Shown here: piece by piece, positions 7,012 to 13,702 of the stretch
Layout: each line of letters begins with the position of its first letter
Numbering within the stretch: the stretch's first letter is position 1
NCBI GenBank assembly: GCA_964383905.1
Contig: CAYLJO010000122.1
Coordinates: 1-18,220 of the forward strand
DNA length: 18,220 nucleotides
Direction: 5' to 3'
From: CAYLJO01 sp964383905
GTDB lineage: Bacteria; Acidobacteriota; Blastocatellia; Pyrinomonadales; Pyrinomonadaceae
Made by a program: the position numbers and the translations under genes
Notes under the pieces: model-generated
What the model was told of the DNA's origin: nothing
Databases searched by the model: none
The model's input: the letters and a program-made list of their open reading frames with translations, nothing else

Positions 7012-7186
7012 CTTGGCGCGTTCATCAACATTTACTTGCACACCCTGTTTCTCCACTTGATTTTAAGCACACTGTCGCTCCATCCATACTATGACGGTCA
7101 GGTGTCTGAAGCGCATAAAAGCCCCCGTTAAAATCGAATAACCCTTTGATACTTTGAACCGGTATGCAACTGAATTCAAGGGAAGC

Positions 7187-7273
7187 GCCGAACGCCACTG
7201 TTCAGCCGCGTGCCTTCAATGTTGAAGCTAACAGCCAACGTCTTTGCGCGTCGGCTGCATCCCCTTGTTCTGC
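7187..7273 (-). other. Candidate integron attC recombination site (- strand orientation)
   Basis: On the - strand R'' GCAGAAC (7273-7267) pairs 6 of 7 with R' GTTCGGC (7193-7187). Inside, L'' reads T-G-CAGCCG-A-CG and pairs with L' (7202-7210) once G (opposite-strand C7258) and A (T7251) are looped out. The extension pairs 7211-7213 with 7246-7248, and the terminal loop is about 30 nt. Unpaired spacers separate R and L boxes. Two extrahelical bases in the L'' arm, six bases apart, are the hallmark of attC sites. The same two bases with the same spacing occur in the site at 8081-8166. R' GTTCGGC departs from the strict GTTRRRY consensus at one base. Confidence 0.6.
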
Positions 7274-7332
7274 CGCCCCCCTATAGAAAGATCCGATTAT
7301 CATCATTAAGAGGTTTCGCATAATGGTCTGCT

Positions 7333-7572
7333 GTGGCAACTAACATCTACTCACGGGGCAACAGAGCGGGTAATGAAAAGCTGACATCGGTGGATAGGTT
7401 TCACCCGCATCTGTTTGTCGTGGATGAAGGCGCAGGAGGATTCGGGGGCAGACGCGCGATGGCCGGCAAGTACAAAGTCATTATTCATTATGCGATGGAG
7501 CCTTGGGTGAGCGGTGGGCAGCCTAAACTAACATACGTCGCAGAATCACCAGAGTTCAAGATTGTACGATAG
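7333..7572 (+). pseudogene. Fragment of a secreted beta-protein C-terminus
   Basis: The open frame has no SD and no ATG (GTG at 7333). From about 7400 it reads as protein: HPHLFVVDEGAGGFGGRRAM, then AGKYKVIIHYAMEPWVSGG, AESPEFKIVR and a TAG. The closing pattern G-x-Y-x-V ... SPEFKIV mirrors the end of the 181-aa protein at 6439-6984 (GGTYYIT...SNTIKIVV), so it may be a relic of a related beta-sandwich protein. The stop is followed in the same frame by another fragment. Confidence 0.35.
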
Positions 7573-7587
7573 GGTTGCAGATGCCTA

Positions 7588-7790
7588 ACTGTCATTGCAC
7601 CCGACGCCAATCAGATTGAGTCCCCAGAGATGAGGTTCAAACTACTGGAAAGTGAGAAAGTCACGGAGCTCAACCGCTTGAGGGACTCGAATTCACATCT
7701 CGCCCTGGGAGTCTTCTAGGCCCGCGAGGGGATAATTCCTGATGCCGAGCGTGAGTTTCAGCTCCTTGTAAAAGAGAATCCAAAGTCTGG
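7588..7790 (+). pseudogene. Decayed TPR-type protein fragment with an in-frame stop
   Basis: The frame of base 7588 reads IAPDANQIESPEMRFKLLES, EKVTELNRLRDSNSHLALGV, F, stop (TAG 7717-7719), then AREGIIPDAEREFQLLVKEN PKS. SHLALGV-Y-AREG-(8)-AEREFQLLVKENP is a recognisable TPR-like ending in which a single base change at the TAG would restore the usual Tyr. Coding sense ends at about 7790, shortly before the SD of the next gene. No start codon or SD is present, so this is a dead fragment. Its expected continuation may be the tail at 5763-5800 on the other strand. Confidence 0.55.
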
Positions 7791-7823
7791 AAAGTGCGTC
7801 GCAGCCCCCGGAGGAAGCCCGCG

Positions 7824-8051
7824 ATGGTTCGCGCCCTGAGACTCTTGCCGACTCGTTTTGTCCGCTTGTGCGGGAACGTTCTGATCAGCTACCGATATAG
7901 GATCGGTGGCAAAGAGTACTCACGCAAGGTCACAGTGGGTGGGAAGGCAAGTCGGGCGTTTAGGGCTGGTGAGACAGCAAAGGTTTGTTACAACCCTGAG
8001 AATGAGGAAGAAGCAGAGTTATTTCCAAGCGGTCATGAATGTGGTAAATAA
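7824..8051 (+). CDS. DUF3592-like small protein, probable gene-cassette ORF
   Basis: This 75-aa product starts at ATG 7824, chosen over GTG 7794 because GGAGGAA (7810-7816) lies 7 nt before it. VLISYRYRIGGKEYSRKVTV, then AFRAGETAKVCYNPENEEEA and ELF match the core of DUF3592-type proteins (Y-x-Y-x-x-x-G-K-x-Y ... G-x-x-V-x-V-x-Y-x-P-x-x-P). Such proteins usually have membrane helices flanking this core. Here only a short basic N-terminus (MVRALRLLPTRFVRLCG) is present, so it is a shortened version or the extracytoplasmic part alone. It ends 29 bp before an attC-like site, the usual arrangement of an integron gene cassette. The function of the family is unknown. Confidence 0.55.
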   Translation: MVRALRLLPTRFVRLCGNVLISYRYRIGGKEYSRKVTVGGKASRAFRAGETAKVCYNPENEEEAELFPSGHECGK

Positions 8052-8080
8052 AGGAAGGCGAGTGACACAATTGGCGGGCC

Positions 8081-8166
8081 GTCCAACATTCGCTGCACCA
8101 GACGCGCAATAGAGTTGCTCCTTTCCTTCTATAGTCTTCGCGCGCTGGTGAGCTTTATCGTTAGAC
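8081..8166 (+). other. Candidate integron attC recombination site (+ strand orientation)
   Basis: R'' GTCCAAC (8081-8087) pairs 6 of 7 with R' GTTAGAC (8160-8166, fits GTTRRRY). After spacers ATTC and TTTATC, L'' pairs GCT(8092-8094)/AGC(8151-8153), skips G8095, pairs CACCAG(8096-8101)/CTGGTG(8145-8150), skips A8102, and pairs CGCGC(8103-8107)/GCGCG(8140-8144). A variable terminal loop of 32 nt follows. Two extrahelical bases confined to the L'' arm, unpaired central spacers and an 86-bp length all agree with attC. Expected cleavage is between G8160 and T8161. It follows a small ORF (7824-8051) directly. No integrase or attI is in the window. Confidence 0.72.
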
Positions 8167-8208
8167 GGCTTCGCCAGAGTTCGTCGTCGCCTTCAGGAGT
8201 AGACTAAC

Positions 8209-8898
8209 ATGGAAGCTGCAATCCGCGCCGGTCGCATCATCGGCGGATTGATAATCATCCAGATGGTCGGCGGTACGCTGGTGAACTTCGTCCTAGAGTC
8301 GCCGCTCTTCGGCGAGCCGGGGTTCCTCGTGAGTGCCGCTTCACACCCGCGACAGTTAGGCTTGGCCGTAGTCCTCGCGCTGGTCACGGAGGCGTTGTGG
8401 GTCGCCGTCGCGGTCACGGCGTTCCCCATCTTTTTTCAGCGCACCCGGACGCTGGCGCTCTGGTTCGTTGCGCTGGCCGCAGTAGTCCTCGCGGTGGCCG
8501 TAGTCGAGAACGCGGGCGTGATGACGATGGTCTCGCTGAGCGAGGCGTATGCGAAGGCGGGTGCCGCCGAGCGCGGGCAGCTTGAGACTGTCCGAGTCGT
8601 CGTGGCCTCCGCGCGGAACTGGCCGCACTTCATGGGTCGGATGTTCGACGGTTGCACGATCTTCGTGTTCTACGCCGCGCTGTACCGATCCGCGCTGATC
8701 CCGCGTGTGCTCGCCGGCTTCGGCCTGATTGCCGTTGTGCTACAAGTCACAGGGGTCGCGATGCCGCTCTTCGGCCACGACGTTGTGTTCCCGATGCTCG
8801 CGCCGCTCGGCTTGAGCCAACTGATCTTGGCGGTGTGGCTCATGGCGAAAGGCTTTCGGGATCAACCGGGCACTGAGATCGAACCAAGCGACCGCTGA
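8209..8898 (+). CDS. DUF4386-like integral membrane protein
   Basis: This is a 229-aa inner-membrane protein. About six hydrophobic segments are visible: 11-30, 48-77, 80-110, 145-163, 166-188 and 193-213. The start RAGRIIGGLIIIQMVGGTLV and the central GRMFDGCTIFVFYAALYRSA, followed by LIPRVLAGFGLIAVVLQ, fit the DUF4386 family, whose function is unknown. ATG 8209 has SD AGGAG (8195-8199) 9 nt upstream. It begins 43 bp after the R' box of the attC at 8081-8166, so it occupies the position of the next cassette. A hairpin terminator follows at 8961-8985. Confidence 0.75.
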   Translation: MEAAIRAGRIIGGLIIIQMVGGTLVNFVLESPLFGEPGFLVSAASHPRQLGLAVVLALVTEALWVAVAVTAFPIFFQRTRTLALWFVALAAVVLAVAVVENAGVMTMVSLSEAYAKAGAAERGQLETVRVVVASARNWPHFMGRMFDGCTIFVFYAALYRSALIPRVLAGFGLIAVVLQVTGVAMPLFGHDVVFPMLAPLGLSQLILAVWLMAKGFRDQPGTEIEPSDR

Positions 8899-8946
8899 CG
8901 GCTCGTTCGTGTCCCGCACACTGGCCCGGTAGCCCGCGGACGCAGC

Positions 8947-8963
8947 CTAACACACGTCTGAGG
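8947..8963 (+). repeat. 17-bp inverted repeat, right copy
   Basis: CTAACACACGTCTGAGG is identical to the complement of 6995-7011. The last three bases form the start of the terminator stem at 8961. Confidence 0.7.
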
Positions 8964-8985
8964 TCTTCGAGTCAAGACTTTTTTT
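8961..8985 (+). terminator. Rho-independent terminator after the DUF4386-like gene
   Basis: AGGTCTT (8961-8967) pairs with AAGACTT (8974-8980) around loop CGAGTC with one G-T wobble. TTTTT follows immediately (8981-8985). It lies 62 bp after the stop. Confidence 0.75.
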
Positions 8986-8989
8986 GATG

Positions 8990-9285
8990 TCACTCCGCAT
9001 GCTGCGCCGCATAGCTCAACAGCGGTGATCCTTTCTTTCTCAGGCTCTCCAGATACTTCACCTCACTGTAGGGCACCCTCGTCTGCCAGCACCGGTAGAT
9101 GATGCGGATCCACTTGAAGGCTAATGCTCTCACCGCTGCCTGGTGCGACTTCCCCTTGGCCCTCTGTGAGCTGTAGTACGCCCGCGCCCAGAACGAATGA
9201 CGGATGGATTCTCCTGCATACTCGACAAAACTTTGCCGCATGAACTTCGGACAAAAATACCTCCATCTGATCCAGGTCAATTGGC
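8990..9285 (-). pseudogene. C-terminal remnant of an IS110-family transposase
   Basis: The - strand frame reads WIRWRYFCPKFMRQSFVEYA, then HSFWARAYYSSQRAKGKSHQ, AAVRALAFKWIRIIYRCWQT and RVPYSEVKYLESL, ending at 8990. This is the characteristic end of IS110-type transposases (Transposase_20 part and tail). A full transposase is about 320-450 aa with an N-terminal DEDD RuvC-like domain; only about 95 residues survive and the catalytic acids are absent. Homology stops at about 9285, some 28 bp from the stop codon of the VPS10-like gene. The open frame up to 9316 is chance. No intact IS end was identified. Confidence 0.8.
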
Positions 9286-9312
9286 CGTGTGAATAACACG
9301 TAACGTTGCCTA

Positions 9313-12300
9313 TCACGGCTCTATTACGTCCACGTCCGGAAGACCTGCGCCTTGAAGCTCACGGTTCAGCGCCGGTATGCCTTGAGACTCAATAGCTCGC
9401 CAGCGCTCGATCAGCGAACGTGATTGACCTTCGACCTCAATGACTGCGGCTGTGACTTGCGTTGTGGGCGCGGCGTCTACGTCTTGCATCACTCTGAAGA
9501 GCGTCTCCAGCCTCGTTAATACTCCCAGTATTGGCAGAGCAGCGGGCGTGCGGCTCTCAGTGCCGATGAGGTCTTTCAACTGTTTACTGAGAGCATCGAT
9601 TTGCGCGGCAACCGCTCCCTGCGGCGAGCGCGAGCGTAAGCTGGTGAGGGCTGTGCTTAGAGATTTAATCCGGTTGTCTACTGAAACGAGCGGAATCCAC
9701 AGATCATAGAGTCGCTTCGAGAGTTCAAACTGTCGCGCCAGGTCTGCGGTCGAAATCTGCACACGCGGGTCCATCTTCAACGTGAGCGGCGCAGTATACT
9801 TCTGCTTATTTACAGTCAGCACGACCCAGTACTCGCCGGGCATAGCCCAAGGCGAAGTGGGGGCGGGCGGCGTGTTGCGATAGACGGCGGCAATCGGGTA
9901 ATCAGGCTTGACGCCGGGCACGGGCGCGTAGTGCATGTCCCACAAGAAGCGGTGCAGTCCCGGCTCTTTGGAGAGCGCCTGGGGGGGTCTCACCCAGTAG
10001 GTCGGGATGTTCAAATCCGTCGGCACAGGTGGCACCTTGTCGGCACTCGAATACCGGCGAACCGCCTCTCCTCTACTATCACGTACCTCAAGCGTGACCG
10101 GCCCAGAAACTCCTTGGCCCAGGTAGTAATCAATGATTGCGCCGTCTGGCGGATTCTCCCCGGCGGGCACGTCGGGCGGCAGCGGCGTGTCAGGGTTCGT
10201 GTTCCAGCGGACTCTGAGTGCCGCCTGCGGGCGGAAGAGGATGGCCGGCGCGGTCGAGGGCTTTTGATCGATCTGACGTAAAAGAGTCATATCGTCGAGA
10301 ATCCAGAAGCCGCGACCATGCGTTGCGACAACGATGTCATCACCCTTAATGATAAGGTCGCGCACGCTTGTCGCTGGCATGTTCAGGCGAAAGGATTGCC
10401 AGTGATCCCCGTCGTCGAAAGAGAGATAGACGGCGCGCTCAGTGCCGGCGAACAGCAAGCCTTTGCGCTGCGGGTCTTCGCGCACGACGTTGACGTTTTC
10501 GTTGGCGGGAATGCCGTTCGTTATCTCCGTCCAACTCTTGCCCGCATCACGCGTGCGATAAATGTGCGGACGCAGGTCGTCGAGCCGTAGCGTGTTGACA
10601 GCGGCGTAAGCGGTCTGCGCGTCAAAGTGGCTGGCGTCAATGATGGAGATTTTCTGCCAGGCGGAGAGTTCAGCGGGCGTCACGTCCGTCCAGTGTGCGC
10701 CTCCGTCCGTGGTGAGATGTATGAGTCCATCGTCCGTTCCGACCCAGATGCGGTTGATGTCCAGAGGCGAGGGAGCAGCCGCGTAGATCACGCCGCGCTG
10801 CGTGGGTTGCGCTGTCGGCTGGGAGCGGTATTTGCCAACCGTCGCCGGAACTTCAAAAGTCCTGCGGGTGAGGTCAGGACTAATCTGCCGCCAACTCTGC
10901 CCGCCGTCTCTGGTCTGCCACAAAGTGTTAGAGGCGAAGTAGAGCACGTGCGGGTCGACGGGCGAGAAGACGACAGGCTCGGTGCGCACGAAGCGAAAAT
11001 CGGCCGAGCGGAAAGGCTTCGGAAGGATGCCCTGTGCCTGTGTGGTGCGGCGGTCGTAGCGCGTGAGCTTACCGCCGTACACGATGTTTGGGTCGAGCGG
11101 GTCGGGCGTGACGTAGCCGTATTCTTCAGCCGCTACGGGGTGCCACTCGCGGAAAGTAATCTCCCCGTCGCTGCCCCTACTTGAGATGCAGACCGAGCCG
11201 CTCTCCTGTTGTCCGCTACAGACGCGATAAGGAAAGTCATTGTCTGCGCCTACGTGATAAAGCTGCGCCGTCGGCTGGTTGTACCAACTGGACCAACTCT
11301 CGCCGCCGTTGACCGTAATGATCGCTCCCTGATCGCTGCCGAGCAGGATGATGTCTGTGTTGTTCGGATTGATCCAGACGTTTTGATAATCGTCGCCGCC
11401 GGGTGCGCCGCGCAATCCCGTCCAAGTCTGGCCGCCGTCCGTTGACTTCCAGCAGACGATACTCGCGCAATAGACCACATCAGGATTTTTCGGATCGAAC
11501 TTCGGAACGGGAAGATCGCCGCCGCCGATGCGAAGCGCAGGACGCGTGTCTTTCGTGGCGGCCGCCCAACTCTCGCCGCCGTCGTCCGAACGGTAGAGAC
11601 TGGTGCCCGCCATCGTAGCGACCGAGGCGAAGAGATGGCTGTTGAGGCTTGGCGAAATCGCCAGATTCGCCTGAACTATTTCACCGGGCAGCCCCTTCGT
11701 CAACTGTCGCCAGGTCTTCCCCCCATCCGTTGATTTGAAGATGCCGCCGCCAGTTCCGTTCCAAGCGCCGTTCTCCCAAGGACCTTCGCGCGCTTCCCAT
11801 AGCGAAGCGTAGATCGTATCGGAATTCGATGGATCGATCTCAACGTCTGCGCCGCCGGTGTTCTCGTCCTTGTAAAGCACCCTCTCGAAAGTACGCCCGC
11901 CGTCGGTCGAGCGAAAGATACCGCGCTCCTCATTTGGGCCGTAAGGATGTCCTGCGACCGCGACAAAGAGGCGATCAGCGCTGCGCGGGTCAACGGCTAT
12001 CTGCGCGATCTGCTGTCCGTCTCTCAAGCCCAGATGCGTCCAACTCTTTCCTCCATCAACAGATTTGTAAACGCCGTCACCCACCGAGAGGTCTGGACGG
12101 TGCAGTCCCTCGCCTGAGCCGACGTAGATGATATTGGGATTGGAGAGCGCGACGGCGATTGCGCCGACCGAGCCTGTTGGCTGTTCATCGAAGATCGGTA
12201 TCCACGTGCGCCCGTAATCCGTAGTCTTCCAGACACCGCCGTTCACTTGGGCAATATAGAAGACATTGGGTTGGGTGGGCACCCCCGCAACGGCGCGTGT

Positions 12301-12447
12301 GCGCCCGCCGCGAAACGGACCGATGCTGCGCCAGCTGAGCGCCTGTTTGAAATCCCGATTGAACTGCTGCGCGCTTATGGGTGTTTGAGCGCTAAACACA
12401 AGTGCCAATAAGAACACGGGCGCGAGAGCTTGCCTTTGTAAGTTCAT
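9313..12447 (-). CDS. Secreted VPS10/sortilin-like Asp-box beta-propeller protein
   Basis: This 1044-aa exported protein belongs to a group abundant in Acidobacteriota, often annotated as glycosyl hydrolase or sortilin-like without proven activity. The start at ATG 12447 was preferred over the upstream TTG (12498) because it has SD AAGGGGA and begins the signal peptide (MNLQRQALAPVFLLALVFSA, cleavage near SA/QQF 26). About eleven Asp-boxes (SxDGGxTW type) occur at roughly 75, 129, 179, 239, 287, 335, 379, 512, 579, 632 and 676, i.e. one or two propellers. THGRGFWILDD at 709-719 is typical of the group. A beta-sandwich region (about 780-900) and a helical, possibly coiled-coil tail (about 920-1040) follow. 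There is no visible sialidase RIP motif, so enzymatic function is unproven. The likely role is extracellular binding or peptide handling. Confidence 0.88.
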   Translation of the reverse strand: MNLQRQALAPVFLLALVFSAQTPISAQQFNRDFKQALSWRSIGPFRGGRTRAVAGVPTQPNVFYIAQVNGGVWKTTDYGRTWIPIFDEQPTGSVGAIAVALSNPNIIYVGSGEGLHRPDLSVGDGVYKSVDGGKSWTHLGLRDGQQIAQIAVDPRSADRLFVAVAGHPYGPNEERGIFRSTDGGRTFERVLYKDENTGGADVEIDPSNSDTIYASLWEAREGPWENGAWNGTGGGIFKSTDGGKTWRQLTKGLPGEIVQANLAISPSLNSHLFASVATMAGTSLYRSDDGGESWAAATKDTRPALRIGGGDLPVPKFDPKNPDVVYCASIVCWKSTDGGQTWTGLRGAPGGDDYQNVWINPNNTDIILLGSDQGAIITVNGGESWSSWYNQPTAQLYHVGADNDFPYRVCSGQQESGSVCISSRGSDGEITFREWHPVAAEEYGYVTPDPLDPNIVYGGKLTRYDRRTTQAQGILPKPFRSADFRFVRTEPVVFSPVDPHVLYFASNTLWQTRDGGQSWRQISPDLTRRTFEVPATVGKYRSQPTAQPTQRGVIYAAAPSPLDINRIWVGTDDGLIHLTTDGGAHWTDVTPAELSAWQKISIIDASHFDAQTAYAAVNTLRLDDLRPHIYRTRDAGKSWTEITNGIPANENVNVVREDPQRKGLLFAGTERAVYLSFDDGDHWQSFRLNMPATSVRDLIIKGDDIVVATHGRGFWILDDMTLLRQIDQKPSTAPAILFRPQAALRVRWNTNPDTPLPPDVPAGENPPDGAIIDYYLGQGVSGPVTLEVRDSRGEAVRRYSSADKVPPVPTDLNIPTYWVRPPQALSKEPGLHRFLWDMHYAPVPGVKPDYPIAAVYRNTPPAPTSPWAMPGEYWVVLTVNKQKYTAPLTLKMDPRVQISTADLARQFELSKRLYDLWIPLVSVDNRIKSLSTALTSLRSRSPQGAVAAQIDALSKQLKDLIGTESRTPAALPILGVLTRLETLFRVMQDVDAAPTTQVTAAVIEVEGQSRSLIERWRAIESQGIPALNRELQGAGLPDVDVIEP

Positions 12448-12502
12448 GGACTTCCCCTTCTTCACGTGGCTTAGCTGCTTCGGCTGAAAATCTACCAAGC
12501 AA

Positions 12503-13126
12503 TTACCTCTTTAGCCAGGTCGTTCCAACGACCGGCTCAACCTCCACCGGCACATCAGGTAAGTATTCTTCCCCCGCCCCTCTCATCGCCCCGGCCACTA
12601 CTTTCGCCACCTCTTCCGCTCTTTCTGCCGGGGCCTCCACCACCACCTCATCATGAATGGTATTGACCACCCGGCTCTTCAAAGCGGGTAGCCTTTGCCC
12701 CAGCAGCACCAACGCCCGTTTGAGAATATCCGCCGAGGTCCCCTGCGCCGGCGCGTTGCGCGCCGCCAGTGAGACACCTGCCACCGCCTCCCGGTCCGCA
12801 GGGTCGAAGTCGAACCGGATCACCCGCCCGGAAATCGTCCGCACGCTTCCGGTCTCGATCGCCTCACGAACCGTGCGCCTCATCCATTCATCCAGCCGCG
12901 GGTGGGCCGCATAGTAGCGCCCCATCAACGCCCGCGCCTCCTCCTCCGTCCTCCCGGAGATGCGCGCGAATCGTCGCGCCCCGATCCCGTACGCCACACC
13001 GTAATTCAACCCCTTGCCTACCGCGCGCATCTGCGGTGTGACGTCTTCGGGCGCGCAACCGAAGATCCGCGCCGCCGTCTCCCGGTGCGGATCCCTCCCT
13101 TTGAGGAACACCTCGCGCAGTAACCT
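12503..13126 (-). pseudogene. polA: 3' remnant of a family A DNA polymerase
   Basis: About 205 residues match the C-terminal part of a Pol I-type polymerase. Motif B is R29-x3-K33-x2-N36-Y-G-x2-Y41-G in RAVGKGLNYGVAYG (numbered from GTG 13111). AARNAPAQGTSADILKRA follows, then motif C in VVNTIHDEVVVEAP (His153-Asp154-Glu155). Homology starts at about RLLREVFLKGRDPHRETAAR. Motif A (DYSQIELR), which carries the other catalytic Asp, and everything before it are missing. A stop lies in frame about 14 codons upstream of the homologous part, and there is no SD. A family A polymerase is usually 550-900 aa, so this is an inactive 3' remnant. It could come from polA or from the shorter exonuclease-polymerase type. 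It ends 56 bp before the VPS10-like start. Confidence 0.82.
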
Positions 13127-13152
13127 CGCAGTATATTGTTGTCTCCAATAAA

Positions 13153-13542
13153 GTGATCAATAAGCCGGGATCAGCATCAAATCTCCAGCCGCGGCCACTT
13201 GTGCGCGCGCTGGCCGTTGCGCTGGTTTTTCTTATCGCCTATAGTTCAACGGTCGGAGCGACCCACGGGCACGGCAATGTGCCGGCTGTGAGAAGTGCGG
13301 CGGATGCTTCTTTCAGCGATCCTAGCAGTACAGACCCGACATCCAGCAAGGGTGTTCATGAAAATGAATGCCTGGTCTGCCAGCTTCACCAGCATCTCTT
13401 TAGCGGTCTCTTACTCACCCCGCTGCGGCTGCTCGTGCCATCCCAACCAGTCGCTCCGGTACTCACATTAACAGTCCCTTATTATTCTCAGACAAACAGA
13501 CCACGACGCGGGCGTGCGCCGCCTTCCAGCTCTCTGCTATAA
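13153..13542 (+). CDS. Small secreted CxxC/His protein, DUF2946-like
   Basis: This 129-aa protein has a signal segment at about 18-36 (ALAVALVFLIAYSSTVGA) followed by His-rich THGHGN. A C73-x2-C76 pair sits in ECLVCQLHQHLFSGLLL, and the end is Arg/Pro-rich (RRGRAPPSSS). That order (signal, His, CxxC before a hydrophobic stretch, short RGPP/RAPP tail) is the pattern of DUF2946 and similar small proteins often found beside TonB receptors or metal transporters. It probably binds a transition metal in the periplasm or inner membrane; this is inference. The start is uncertain: GTG 13153 has no good SD, but no better in-frame codon precedes the signal segment. TATATT at 13131-13136 could be a -10. 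The receptor gene follows 160 bp downstream. Confidence 0.65.
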   Translation: MINKPGSASNLQPRPLVRALAVALVFLIAYSSTVGATHGHGNVPAVRSAADASFSDPSSTDPTSSKGVHENECLVCQLHQHLFSGLLLTPLRLLVPSQPVAPVLTLTVPYYSQTNRPRRGRAPPSSSLL

Positions 13543-13702
13543 ACACTCAGCCCGTCGCCTGCTCGGAGCCTCATGGCTCCCGTAGAGATTCCCAAGGCCC
13601 CGTTTGCTGACTCGCCCCTTCGCTGATCACCGAAGATCGCACGGCAAGCGGCCGGGGCCGCAGGGCATTCAGATTGTCGATATATTAGAGAGGTATAACC
13701 AT

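Noticed and set aside
8946..9060. Third attC site starting with GCCTAAC
   Set aside because: No matching GTTAGGC-like R' box and no L''/L' pairing in the next 110 bp; the following hairpin is a terminator.
9230..9245. CGACAAAACT shared between the IS110 remnant and the 21-bp repeat at 5799
   Set aside because: Only about 10 bases match and one copy is inside transposase codons, so it is expected by chance.
10627..11184. 185-aa + strand frame opposite the VPS10-like gene
   Set aside because: Antisense shadow of a well-supported coding region; Arg/Val-rich with no SD.
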